Below, in pieces: positions 13,601 to 25,151 of a stretch of DNA of 64,000 bases (its first letter is position 1; each line of letters begins with the position of its first letter). The position numbers and the translations under genes were made by a program. This DNA is from Actinostola sp. cb2023. Lineage: Eukaryota > Cnidaria > Anthozoa > Actiniaria > Actinostolidae. The stretch covers positions 1 through 64,000 of the forward strand of contig JAUJYZ010000006.1 in assembly GCA_033675265.1 (NCBI GenBank). Reading direction: 5' to 3'. The notes under the pieces were generated by a model that saw only the letters and a program-made list of their open reading frames with translations, ran no database searches and was not told the origin of the DNA.

Positions 13601-16117
13601 TATGTAAAGGTTGTGTAAAGGATTTATGTAAAGGTTGTGTAAAATGAGGTTATGTAAAGGTTATGTAAAGGTTGTGTAAAGGATTTATGTAAAGGTTGTG
13701 TAAAGGATTTATGTATAGGTTGTGTAAAGGATTTATGTACAGGTGTGTAAATTTATGATTTATGTAAGGTTGTGTAAAGGTTTATGTAGGTTGTGTAAAG
13801 GATTTATGTGTAAATGTAAGGATTTATAGGTTGTGTAAAGGATTTATGTAAAGGTTGTGTAAAGGATTTATGTATAGGTTGTGTAAAGGATTTATGTAAA
13901 GGTTGTGTAAATGATTTATGTATAGGTTGTGTAAAGGATTTATGTAAAGGTTGTATAAAGGATTTATGTATAGGTTGAGTGAAGGATTTATGTATAGGTT
14001 GTGTAAAGGATTTATGTAAAGGTTGTGTAAAGGATTTATGTAAAGGTTGTGTAAAGGATTTATGTAAAGGTTGTGTAAAGGATTTATGTATAGGTTGTGT
14101 AAAGGATTTATGTAAAGGTTGTGTAAAGGATTTATGTATAGGTTGTGTAAAGGATTAATGTAAATGTTGTGTAAAGGATTTATGTAAAGGTTGTGTAAAT
14201 GACTTATGTATAGGTTGACGTGTAAAGGATTTATGTAAAGGTTGTGTAAAGGATTTATGTATAGGTTGTGTAAAGGATTTATGTAAAGGTTGTGTAAAGG
14301 ATTTATGTAAAGGTTGTGTAAATGATTTATGTAAATGTTGTGTAAAGGATTTATGTTAGGTTGTGTAAAGGATTTATGTAAAGGTTGTGTAAAGGATTTA
14401 TGTAAAGGTTATGTAAAGGATTTATGTAAAGGTTGTGTAAAGGATTTATGTATAGGTTGTGTAAATGATTTATGCATAGGTTGTGTAAAGGATTTATGTA
14501 AAGGTTGTATAAAGGATTTATGTATAGGTTGAGTGAAGGATTTATGTATAGGTTGTGTAAAGGATTTATGTAAAGGTTGTGTAAAGGATTTATGTAAAGG
14601 TTGTGTAAAGGATTTATGTAAAGGTTGTGTAAAGGATTTATGTATAGGTTGTGTAAAGGATTTATGTAAAGGTTGTGTAAATGATTTATGTATAGGTTGT
14701 GTAAAGGATTTATGTAAAGGTTGTGTAAAGGATTTATGTATAGGTTGTGTAAAGGATTAATGTAAATGTTGTGTAAAGGATTTATGTAAAGGTTGTGTAA
14801 ATGACTTATGTATAGGTTGACGTGTAAAGGATTTATGTAAAGGTTGTGTAAAGGATTTATGTATAGGTTGTGTAAAGGATTTGTGTAAAGGTTGTGTAAA
14901 TGACTTATGTAAATGTTGTGTAAAGGATTTATTGTTAGGTTGTGTAAAGGATTTATGTAAAGGTTGTGTAAAGGATTTATGTAAAGGTTATGTAAAGGAT
15001 TTATGTAAAGGTTGTGTAAAGGATTTATGTATAGGTTGTGTAAAGGATTAATGTAAATGTTGTGTAAAGGATTTATGTAAAGGTTGTGTAAATGACTTAT
15101 GTATAGGTTGACGTGTAAAGGATTTATGTAAAGGTTGTGTAAAGGATTTATGTATAGGTTGTGTAAAGGATTTATGTAAAGGTTGTGATTTATGTATAGG
15201 TTGTGTAAAGGTTTTATGTATAGGTTGTGTAAATGATTTATGTATAGGTTGTGTAAAGGATTTATGTAAAGGTTGTGTAAAGGATTTATGTATAGGTTGT
15301 GTAAAGGATTTATGTAAAGGTTGTGTAAATGATTTATGTATAGGTTGTGTAAAGGATTTATGTAAAGGTTGTATAAAGGATTTATGTATAGGTTGAGTGA
15401 AGGATTTATGTATAGGTTGTGTAAAGGATTTATGTAAAGGTTGTGTAAAGGATTTATGTAAAGGTTGTGTAAAGGATTTATGTAAAGGTTGTGTAAAGGA
15501 TTTATGTATAGGTTGTGTAAAGGATTTATGTAAAGGTTGTGTAAAGGATTTATGTATAGGTTGTGTAAAGGATTTATGTAAAGGTTGTGTAAAGGATTTA
15601 TGTATAGGTTGTGTAAAGGATTTATGTAAAGGTTGTGTAAAGGATTTATGTATAGGTATAGGTTGTGTAAAGGATTTATGTAAAGGTTGTATAAATGATT
15701 TATGTATAGGTTGAGTGAAGGATTTATGTATAGGTGTGTAAAGGATTTATGTAAAGGTTGTGTAAAGGATTTATGTAAAGGTTGTGTAAAGGATTTATGT
15801 AAAGGTTGTGTAAAGGATTTATGTATAGGTTGTGTAAAGGATTTATGTATAGGTTGTGTAAAGGATTAATGTAAATGTTGTGTAAAGGATTTATGTAAAG
15901 GTTGTGTAAATGACTTATGTATAGGTTGACGTGTAAAGGATTTATGTAAAGGTTGTGTAAAGGATTTATGTATAGGTTGTGTAAAGGATTTATGTAAAGG
16001 TTGTGTAAATGACTTATGTAAATGTTGTGTAAAGGATTTATTGTTAGGTTGTGTAAAGGATTTATGTAAAGGTTGTGTAAAGGATTTATGTAAAGGTTAT
16101 GTAAAGGATTTATGTAA
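1623..16117 (+). repeat. 24-bp satellite, A-form (almost no cytosine)
   Basis: About 600 copies of a 24-bp unit with halves GTAAAGGTTGTG and TAAAGGATTTAT, plus an ATA variant of the first AAA. C is almost absent from about 1750 to 3800 and later appears mainly in two marker variants (GACTTATG and GGTTGACGTG). These markers, with a GGATTAATGTAAATG variant, recur in a fixed order. Copies about 291 bp apart occur at 8723/9015, 10734/11025 and 14756/15047, which is a higher-order repeat of twelve units. Because 24 is a multiple of three, some frames stay open as an eight-residue CKGCVKDL repeat of 65-122 residues. These have no conserved start or context and I do not call them genes. The array ends abruptly at about 16117. 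Confidence 0.95.
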
Positions 16118-16486
16118 ACGGGTTATATATATACCGCTACCGTTATATATAGCGATATAATAACCCGAGACGAAGCCAGTTTTTTGCATGGTATTTATTT
16201 TGTTTGAGACTGTACTAACTACAATCATCATTATACATGCCTACAATGACTGACTGAAAGGGGAAATTTATTGGGGACACAATCTGACGAGCGGCGAAGA
16301 CGCGAGATCGTAGGGGGATGCGGGGGCATGCTCCCCGAAAAATTTAGAGGTATAGGGTCTCCAAAATCGCATTTTCCTGCCTTCTTTGAGTAGTTTCCAG
16401 CAAGTAATCTGCCGTCAGCTATTAAGATTTTGTCTTAGATTTCATTTTATTTTAAATATTTTAATGTTTTTTATAATATTTATATT
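16118..16486. other. Non-coding stretch between satellite and Kolobok element
   Basis: No gene seen. The satellite ends at an AT-rich imperfect hairpin (16118-16169) with CGGGTTAT at its left edge and ATAACCCG at its right edge. Near 16322-16336 there is a GC-rich near-palindrome, GGGGGCATGCTCCCC, which looks like part of a dispersed repeat. Confidence 0.5.
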
Positions 16487-16490
16487 TTAA

Positions 16491-16748
16491 AGGAGAACTG
16501 TACCCAAAAATTGACCAATTTTTATATAATTCTTTAACCCTTTTTAAAAACGATTTTGAAGTTTTTTCCCTTAAATTCTTATTCCTGTTCGAGAAAAAAA
16601 TCATTGAAATCGGCGTTTTAGTCGCAATTCGGCCTTTTGACCGGCGGCTCACATTTGATTGTCAGCGGTCTGTAGTGACGTAGGTTATGGGGAGCGAAAT
16701 TTACATGAGCTGTGTTTATCTGTGAACGACGCCATTGCGAAAACAGAG
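16491..16748 (+). repeat. Left terminal inverted repeat of Kolobok element
   Basis: 258 bp, matching 21003-21267 in reverse with only a few substitutions and one 7-bp difference. The right copy has ACTCATG after TTTACATG; the left copy lacks it. The repeat ends just before the ATG of the transposase, so it probably supplies promoter and 5' leader. Confidence 0.9.
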
Positions 16749-19056
16749 ATGGTGTATTGTATGGGTTATGATTGCTCAAATGATTCGAGATTTACGACTG
16801 GAGTTACTTACCATCGTTTGCCGAAAGATAAGGAATTATGTAGTCAATGGCTGGCGAAGATATCTCGAGAAAATCCAACCATATCGAAGAATTCTGTTGT
16901 GTGTTCAGACCACTTCACACCCGAATGTTTCGAACGCAACCTGAAAGCAGAACTTTTGGGAACCAAACCCAAAGCTAAAATAAAGCCGAATGCCATTCCA
17001 ACGATCTTCTCCCATATTCCAATCAAGAAACCTCGTTTATCCTCTGAAAAACGCCAACTCGAGAAAGAAAAGAAAGAGGTAAGATTGATCTTTACTTTTC
17101 AAAGTTGTGAAACCTGCAACATGCAAATTAGTATTTCTATGAACATAACAACTGATATATGATTTCTCTTGCAGTATTTGTCTGCTGTCTTGGTCGGACC
17201 AAGCACTACTGCCACTAGTACCGAACTAATAAACGAGAATACAACCGAAACAGGCACTTCTACACGTACAAAAGACACATTCGTTCAATGCACCGTCGAA
17301 ACCCGCGAAAGTTATAGCCAAGGGAACACTATCAGTGGAGTTTTGCTTAAGTCTACTGGAACCCAAACAGAATGTTCGTTCTTGAATTCTTGTGAGGCTA
17401 ATACTCAAACAGATGAAGTACAGTGTGTGGTAGAATGCAATGATGACAGCGACGACGAATTAGAGTCTTCACAAGAGACTGTTTACCCGAGCGAGAGTAT
17501 TGAAACTGTCTCCCCTATGAAAGACAAGTTGAAGTTGCTAGCAGAGTCTTCATCATCTGAAGTAGAGGAACGTGGCAGTGGCTCTCAATCTGAGTGCGAA
17601 GAAGAAATAACAAGACCACAAGATAACAGAGTGTTCCTGGTTTTCAAAGATAATCTAGTGAAGCTTTTAAAATGGTGCAGTAAATGTGGTGCAGCTGTGA
17701 CTCAGATAAGTGAATCTACACAAGGGACATTGCTGAATGTAACCACAAATTGCATAAAGGGACACAACCTTACCTGGCAAAGTCAGCCCACATTAGGACG
17801 TATGGCAGCAGGCAATATGCTACTTTCGTCAGCTATACTTCTGAGCGGTTCCACATACACAAAAATGGCCTCATTTGCAGAAATTTTAAATCTTCAATTC
17901 CTTGGTGAGAAGTCATTTTACAAAATCCAAGATGCTTATCTCTTTCCTGTTATTAATGATTTTTGGATAAGAGAACAGAATATGTTGCTAGAAGAAATGG
18001 GTGAAAAAGAGATATGGCTGTCTGGAGATGGGCGCTGTGATAGTCCTGGACATAACGCCAAGTATGGCACTTACACAGTCATAGACCAAGGAACTGAGAA
18101 AGTAGTCGACATGCACATAGTGCAAGTGAGCGAAGTAGCCAACAGTAATGCTATGGAGAGGGTAGGTTTTCGGCGTTGCATGGAAACATTTAGAAGAAAT
18201 GGCAAGACAGTAAAAGTGGTAGCTACAGACCGGCATATTGGAATTAATGCTGATATAAGAAGAGCACCCAGATATAGACCACCAGTATGATGTCTGGCAC
18301 TTAGCAAAGAGCATCAAGTCCAAGCTCACTGAAAAGGCAAAGAAGAAGAACTGTGATGACCTCTTTCAGTGGATTAAGTCAATTTCCAACCATCTTTGGT
18401 GGTGTGCAGAGACCAGTGATGGAAACAAGGCCCTTTTGAAGGAAATGTGGATTTCTGTAATATTCCATGCTGCAGGCATCCACTCCTGGGATAGTGCAGA
18501 TATTTACCATGAGTGTGCACATGATCCCATTCCTCCTGATGTAGACCGAGCTAAAATATGGCTGACTCCTGGCTCAGCTGCACATGATGCATTGAAAGAA
18601 GTAGTTCTCAACAAAAGGATTGTTGAGGACATTCAAAAACTCAACTTGTGCTGCCATACTGGATCACTAGAAGTTTATCATAATGTTATGGCCAAGTATG
18701 TCCCTAAACGACAGCACTTTTCATTTAAAGGGATGGTTGCAAGGAGCCAGCTGGCAGCACTCGACCATAATGCCAACACAGGAAGAGAGCAATCAACAAC
18801 ACAGGAGGGGGAGCTACGATACAAAGTTGTGTACCCAAAACACACAAAAGATTGGGTAGCAAAGCCTATATTTGAAAAGACTTCTAGAATTCACATTAAG
18901 ATAATGGTCGATGCCATCATTGATCGAAAAAGGCAAGATAAAGAGGAAAGAAGTTCTGGTGTGTTGACTGACCACTTATCAGCAAATATTGCCCGTGTGC
19001 CTCGCCCACCAAAGGAGGAAGTAATCACCAGACTTACCACTCGCTTTGGACACTAA
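16749..19056 (+). CDS. Kolobok transposase with THAP domain (frameshifted)
   Basis: Two exons, 16749-17078 and 17175-19056, joined across a 96-bp GT-AG intron that keeps the reading frame. Residues about 1-95 form a THAP zinc finger: paired cysteines near the N-terminus (C-x4-C), a CSDHF motif (C-x2-H) and a closing NAIPTIF. An acidic, serine-rich linker follows. The catalytic region shows CSKCG, then LSGDGRCDSPGHNAKYGTY (near 18020) and DRHIGI, typical of Kolobok transposases. At about 18255-18270 one base is missing or extra. The first frame stops at 18288-18290, while the next frame continues with clearly homologous sequence (DVWHLAKSIKSKL onward) to 19056. I chose the ATG at 16749 because it opens the THAP domain; the frame is open further upstream but lacks an ATG. 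Likely inactive as read, unless the shift is a sequencing error. Confidence 0.88.
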
Positions 19057-19330
19057 TACAATATTATTTTTGTAACACTGTTCATTGAGCTGTTCATTTT
19101 AGTCAATTTTAACCTTTTATTATTGTAAATGATATGAATAATTATTTTACAGAATGCACAGACTCATGGAGCAAAGTACATTGAATTGGCATATTGTGAA
19201 TTGTCAGACTGCCTCAGTTTCATTTCACATGATTCAATTGAACAGCTGAGTGCAAACACTAAATCCAAGCAACATTTTTCCCTAATTAGTACTAGCGGTA
19301 AATACATATAGTATTTACTGATTAATAGAG

Positions 19331-19474
19331 ATAGAGTGTAAACACTAAAACCATGAAACAGTACAAACTATTTAGTGCTAAATAGCACCAATGAAACAAT
19401 AGAAAACAATAGATCATTGCACTATTTAGTGCTAATTTGGTTGCTGTTTTATGGTTTTAGTGTTTGCACTCTAT
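19331..19474. mobile_element. Foldback MITE inside Kolobok element
   Basis: Inverted arms start ATAGAGTGTAAACACTAAAA and end TTTTAGTGTTTGCACTCTAT, with a palindromic middle rich in TATTTAGTGCTA. A related copy lies at 37976-38130 inside the Harbinger element. No coding capacity. Confidence 0.7.
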
Positions 19475-19782
19475 TGCTATTCAGTACTAAATACACTCAC
19501 AATGTTTTTGCACTCTATCAATAATGTAAAATTAGAACCAGTTTTATTGTAAATATTCATTATATAATTTTGTAAATATTGAATCACTTTGTGACTTTAA
19601 TGTTGTTTGTACAAAAAGTATGTCAGTGAAATATTCTGTTTACATGTATATTGTGGTTTGATTTTGACATGGATTCTAAAAGTTGACAAAACTCAAACCA
19701 GTGAAAAATTTGAACCATAACGTGTACATGTAAAGTTTTAGATTATGTTCACTACTACATGTACATTATATTGTCTGATATA

Positions 19783-20022
19783 CAGCCTTTTGCAAAAATT
19801 CTGTCGCGACCAAGTATATCACTATATCGCCAAAGATTTATACTATCAAATGAATGTGTAAATAACTTTCGTGTGTAGCTTGTATCGTATTCATGGCTCT
19901 CCAATCCACGCTTGTACAGTCAACCATCTTGAAATGCGTGTACTGGTAGCGTGTGGGCATGCGGGACTCATGCGGGTATATAGTGATATACTTGGTCGCG
20001 ACAGAATATTTGCAAAAGGCTG
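19783..20022. mobile_element. MITE with TA target duplication
   Basis: Inverted ends CAGCCTTTTGCAAAAATTCT and AGAATATTTGCAAAAGGCTG are flanked by TA, as for Tc1/mariner-type elements. The arms share a longer block with GTCGCGACCAAGTATAT. A second copy lies at 47681-47952 in opposite orientation. Confidence 0.8.
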
Positions 20023-20126
20023 TATAATCTGATATCTAAATAAACATACAATGTTATGTAGGTACTGTACATAAAAGGACATAATTATTTTAATAACAAA
20101 TAAATAATACATTGATATTTTACTAG

Positions 20127-21071
20127 CTACAAATTCAGTTCTGCTTCTTTAAATCCAACATAGTCTCCATCATCCTCGGGAAATGTCTCCCTAATTGTTT
20201 TCACAACACATGCTGGTATAACTCTTCGTCTCTTTTTGCCAAGGCTTCCATGAGCCCACCAAGTAAACTGTCTATATGCTGCTAAACGCCACGTACTACA
20301 AAGTATAGATAAAAACCATGTCATATACTGTTACACTATATTCATATAATGAATTTCATGTATTTTAAGGATATATTAATTGGCCTAAATGCTAAAATAA
20401 GGATTGCAATAATTATTGTAAGTTTATATAGTCAGACAGAGAATCGACTAAGGAAGTCATTACTCTTGACTTGCATGAGATCTGACATAACACGAAACCT
20501 CAAAATATTTCCCTTCTTATGACAATATCAATGCATGTAATAATACCAAATATCAAACCACGTCTTACTTGTTCTGTATAGGATCGGGAACTGGATTACA
20601 TCGAGCATTATGGATAGCTATAAGGGCAGTAGCCAATACATCAGTATCCAAACAAACCACTATGAACTTCGGGTGTTCTGTTATACAATCGACTCCTGAA
20701 GAATTGATAAAACACAATATTAGAAACTCCTCAAATGAAGGATTTGAAACACCAAAATACAACGTACCTGTTTCATCAAACTTATCATTTAGAACATCTA
20801 ACTCCTGGCAGCAAAAACACTCGTTCTCTGTTGGAGAAGCAACACATTCGGCACACGTACACCATTCTGCATTGCTTAGACGTTCGCTTTGCTCTGGACT
20901 TTCTTCAGGCGGTTCTAATTCACGGTCTGGCTCCTCACCAGGGGGATACGACGGTTCAAATTGAAAAGGCTCAACTTTGGCTTTCTTTTCACGAAGCATT
21001 TTCTCTGTTTTCGCAATGGCGTCGTTCACAGATAAACACAGCTCATGAGTCATGTAAATTTCGCTCCCCAT
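20127..21071 (-). CDS. P2X7 C-terminal-like zinc-domain protein carried by the Kolobok element
   Basis: Two exons, 21071-20569 and 20295-20127, joined across a 273-bp GT-AG intron in frame; 223 residues. The ATG (21071-21069) lies in the right inverted repeat. A charged, proline-rich N-terminal region precedes a cysteine cluster of the form WCTCAECV, then ENECFCCQE (C-x-C-x2-C-x8-C-x-CC). Further on come CITEHPKFIVVCL and, in exon 2, AYRQFTWWAHGSLGKKRRR and VIPACVV. This order matches the intracellular zinc-binding domain at the tail of P2X7 receptors, found as free-standing proteins in many invertebrates. There are no transmembrane segments, so it is not a channel. Its role for the transposon is unknown. 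It has no frameshift or stop, unlike the transposase. Confidence 0.82.
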
Positions 21072-21267
21072 AACCTACGTCACTACAGACCGCTGACAAT
21101 CAAATGTGAGCCGCCGGTCAAAAGGCCGAATTGCGACTAAAACGCCGATTTCAATGATTTTTTTCTCGAACAGGAATAAGAATTTAAGGGTAAAAACTTC
21201 AAAATCGTTTTTAAAAAGGGTTAAAGAATTATATAAAAATTGGTCAATTTTTGGGTACAGTTCTCCT
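21003..21267 (-). repeat. Right terminal inverted repeat of Kolobok element
   Basis: 265 bp, the inverted partner of 16491-16748. It contains the start codon and the first 20 or so codons of the minus-strand P2X7-like gene. Confidence 0.9.
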
Positions 21268-21342
21268 TTAAGGATTTTAAATTGTACGCACGTGCGTAAG
21301 TGCGTATATGCACGCTACGCCCCTGGCATATATACCAGGCTA

Positions 21343-21555
21343 TACAGTAAATGTATTCTAGTCTGAACTACAGCCTGCCCTATGTCACCTGTGCTCCGGC
21401 AAAACTCTAGTTTGACAATACATTTATCAGTTTCTCCGTTGCTTCATTGTCTAACGTTAACTCCTACAAACAAATCACGAGAATTCAGTTTCCCCTCAAT
21501 ATTCTAGAGATGGCGTTCATTACTGTGTTTGCGTGTGGGAACAAAATGAATTAAT
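21343..21555. repeat. Third copy of the GPCR 3' flank
   Basis: Matches 30527-30735, downstream of the intact receptor, with substitutions and gaps. Shared landmarks are TATTCTAGTCTGAACTACAG and GTGTTTGCGTGTGGGAACAA. A corresponding stretch is also near 56250-56330. No receptor coding sequence follows here, so the duplicate is truncated. Confidence 0.7.
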
Positions 21556-21570
21556 TTATTCCATTTCAAA

Positions 21571-21608
21571 GTCCAAGGACTTGAACAAAATATTTCAAGT
21601 CCTTGGAC
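21571..21608. repeat. Perfect 15-bp inverted repeat
   Basis: GTCCAAGGACTTGAA and its exact reverse complement are separated by 8 bases. It could form a hairpin; no function is evident. The rest of 21272-21857 has no gene. Confidence 0.6.
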
Positions 21609-21861
21609 CTCTACGGGACTTCAAGGTACTGCACGTGGTACAAATTACGATCCCCGATTGGCTAATTACCTGGTGAATAATTAATGTTGTTTTTTTTAGC
21701 TAAGAACAACGTTACACCTGGGTTCTAGAGGATATACTTTTCGAGAGAGAAAAAGCGAGGCGAAGGTTGAAAAAAAAATCCCTCTGGACACGTTACCACC
21801 ATCCCCATCCTCAGTTCTCCAGATCAGACATTGAATGCGTTACTTTTTTTATATTATTTAA

Positions 21862-23470
21862 GGTGGTTCCCGCATAATGAATGACCGGTTTGCCGTATTT
21901 TTTAACTCGCTCGCTCCGCGTCAATATTGTTTGGATTTTATTATGCTTAAGAGCGACTGTCAGGAAATACCGAGAATCGTCGGATAAAACTGAAAAATCG
22001 GAATCCATTTTTTATCACCGAATGAAAGCCTTTGGTGAATTATTTTCGAAAAGCATGTCCAAAAGTTTCAGCGCTTTTTAATTTTTCCAAAAAATGAGAA
22101 AGTTGAAAATACCGTCCGACACGCCCTTGGCGCCGGTGAAAATTTGGTAAAATTATGCATATTCGCGACGCTCGCACGTAGTAACGAGAAGACACAAATA
22201 ATACACATTTTAGCTGTGTATTGTTCATCACTTCCTCTGTCTCTAGGTACAAAAAAATTAGTTTTATTTATTTGTAGCTCTGATACTGGCTAACCAAAAA
22301 CACCAATCTCGGCCATTAAGAATCGAGGCAAATTATGGGATAATACGCGGCTCCATAACTCCAGGAGTATATTATTTTTACAACTAATATTTATATTGTC
22401 TGAAAGCCCTATCATTCTAGTTTCATCATGACAAATCTCTATTTTGGCCCGCGAAAACTCTGAACTCTGGAGTCCAGAATGTGAAGCCCACTGAGGGCAA
22501 TGTCGCGTGGAACTCGCTTATGATTTTCCAGGACAAACTCCAGTTTTATTCCAACCAAACGTATATATTTGGACCGAATGATTCTCCAAATCACATGTTC
22601 GAGTAATCCAGTAATCATTTCACGATCTGTCGTCAACTCTGGCTGAAAGGTCACAGAAGTACTTGTGGTATCAGTAATTATATCCCGGAATGTAAACATG
22701 GCTAGGATGACGGCAGTCACACAACGCGGTGTGGACGGCACTGAACGACCATAAAAACAGAGGTCTAATTCCTTCTGCATGTATTAATTCTTCTAAGACA
22801 CTGTTTCAGAAAAAAACTTTTAGTTTTTAGAAAAAAGTTCAAATGGGGTTTGAATATATCATTCGATCAAAACATTGAAACTGATCCCTCCCGAGCCGGC
22901 GTCACTGATAGGACTTATCAGGGTTACTGACCAGCTAAAACTACATAATAAATGCACACAAGTACTTTGGCATGCCAAATACACAAGTGTATTGCAACTG
23001 TAGAAAAGCATTTTAGATTTCTGGTTAAACTCTATTTTGAATATCTATAGTTCAGTCACTTACTATGAGACTTGAATTCAGTTTGCCAATATTTATACAT
23101 TCTGATTTTAAAATATCAGTTCTATCAATTCCCTCAATAGTCTCACCTTCACTTTGCTACATTTCTCTGTACGTTCCTGTGTAATGATTGCATGAATGAT
23201 ATGCATTCTACTGACGAAATATAAAGTTCACGGCTGCAATGACAGTTCATCAATGCCTGACTGAAATATGAGACTTGCAAACGGGAGAGCGTGATGTCAC
23301 GAGACGAAATCTTATCTTATTTCTGGCATAGTGATAATAGCATTACAGGTTTTGTTTGTATGTTTATTTGTTTGTTTTGTTTCGTTTTCACTGTGTATTC
23401 ATTTTTTCGCGAGTTTTTCAATTCCTTGTGGGTTCCCCGCTCCAGTTTCCGGTATAACTGTCTAATATTC
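21862..23470 (+). repeat. Left arm of giant foldback element
   Basis: Reverse-complement match to the right arm over its whole length, with scattered mismatches. Similarity fades near 23460-23475, just after CTCCAGTTTCCGGTAT. Contains an open frame on - (22780-22439) with no domain I recognise; its start is shared with the + frame at 26215. Confidence 0.85.
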
Positions 23471-23854
23471 GTGTTCCATCCAGTTAGCCTGTTCCAGTAT
23501 GTAGTATGAAAACCTTTCTATTATCCAAATTGATTGACGACCGTGTACAATCAAGTTTTTGCAACAATAAATTATTGTACTTCAAGGATAATGTTTATGA
23601 ATTCAGGAATTACTAAGTGTCACCTAATATTGATCAACCCAGTGGGGAGGGGAGGGTGGGACTCCCACTGGTGGGCCGGGGATGCTTGTCGTATCTTTTT
23701 AGGGTTTGAAATCCACGATTTGGTACCGCCGGATTCGGGGGATTCAGATTTAATAGGAATACCAAAACACTAATGGTATATATTTTGAAGTTGCAGTCAG
23801 GTTTACGATACATTATTGATTATGGTGTTTGTCTCTGACTTCTGTTTTTGTAGA

Positions 23855-23892
23855 TAGACGTTTCGGCCATTAATCAATGGCCTTCATCAGTA
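23855..23892 (-). ncRNA. Hammerhead-ribozyme-like core (candidate)
   Basis: On the minus strand: CTGATGA, a stem formed by GGCC and GGCC around a loop, then GAAACGTC. This has the C-UGAUGA / helix II / GAAA order of hammerhead ribozymes. Stem III would be the self-complementary ACGT, as in small dimeric variants described in Penelope-like elements. Stem I is weak here (about 3 pairs). Possibly a decayed copy. Confidence 0.4.
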
Positions 23893-25151
23893 TTAAAATC
23901 GGCAACGTTGCGATCTTTGAAATACTTAACGTTTGTGGCACGTGCTTGATGTCCTTGCACGCGCTTATTTCCTAGCTTATTTCCATGGAACTAGGAAATA
24001 ATGGAGGAGGGGGGAGGGGGATGGGATGGGGTTTGGGGGGAGGGGGATTGAACTCCCATATATAAAGTGGCGGAGATGTTCGTCGGACAGTTTGAAAATC
24101 ACCTCAAAAATGTACCCGAGTCACTTTCAAGTGGGCGTGGCATAAATAATTTCCACCCCTAAAGTGTATGTACCTAGTCTAAATCAATAAGTATCATCCA
24201 AAGGTCGGGAGTTCGAGTTTCACAGGAGTCGATATTTTTTTTAGTGTTTCCTTTTTTTTCTCTTATCTGTTGTCCTTTTCTTTTAGTTTGATTGTTTTGT
24301 TTTTATCGGATTTGTCGTCGAGGTATTTTTAAATAAATAGGTTTTGATTCTGACAGGCAATGCACAGGAACCCCAATAATATGTCTAAGTGCAGGATGGC
24401 TGTTTCAGTTATAAAAAACTTCAAAGATTTGAAAACTTGAAAACAAATCTGTAAATAAGGTTTTCGTTGCAATCTTGTAGAACTGATGACACCTAGGATC
24501 ATTCAAACAAGTACGGTATAAAACCACAGATTTGTCCTCAAATTTAGAAAAGGCCGCGATTTGGGATCGCCCGGGGTATAACTAAAGCTACTGAGAGAAT
24601 AATAAAACACAACACGTACAGGCAACGAGTAACCAAAAGACCTCCAGAAACGAAAAGGCAACTATTTTCCCCTCAGTTTGTGCTTTCAAATCGCCTTGGA
24701 ACCAAATGTACCTCGAATATATATAGTCCGTGATATATTTAAAGTGAAAAAGTTGCTTTCTTCGTTGGGTCATCTCAGCGCCCGGCACAGGGCGCATGCG
24801 CATTAGAAGCCACTTTGAGGTGTGTCAAAGAACGACGACGACGTCGAAGAACAGTATGCATTTTTAGACTCGGGCACAGGAAGCCCGGGTAAATAACGAA
24901 AATAAAATAAATCATAGTTAGTTGTTGGCGAGGAATGTCTAGTGTTGTGAGAGTGTATCTGACAAACTACGCCTGACACAGTCTTGTAGGGTAAGGGAAG
25001 CATCATGCATGGATGTTTATTATAGAGAAAACAAAGTTAGAAACTCTGGCTTCGGGACACTGTCATGACATCGATGGTCAGTCAGAGGGGTGTCGGAGTG
25101 GAATGTGGGAATAGTTAGAAATATAGAGCAGGAGATTGTTACCCGGTTCAA

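Larger units (their letters stand above)
16491..21267 (+). mobile_element. Kolobok-type DNA transposon with TTAA target duplication
   Basis: Complete 4.78-kb element. It starts AGGAGAACTGTACCC and ends with the reverse complement GGGTACAGTTCTCCT, flanked directly by TTAA at 16487-16490 and 21268-21271. Long inverted repeats of 258 and 265 bp bound two convergent spliced genes: a THAP transposase on + and a P2X7-like zinc-domain protein on -. TTAA targets and THAP-containing transposases are known traits of the Kolobok superfamily. The middle (19057-20126) is non-coding and holds two MITEs. The inverted repeats are nearly identical, which suggests a fairly recent insertion, although the transposase carries a frameshift. 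Confidence 0.9.

Noticed and set aside
2092..15714. Cysteine-rich CKGCVKDL repeat proteins of 65-122 residues
   Set aside because: The 24-bp satellite is a multiple of three and leaves frames open by chance. Frames start and stop at random indels, with no promoter, splice site or conserved start.
1623..16117. CRISPR-like regular repeats
   Set aside because: No unique spacers; it is a plain tandem satellite.
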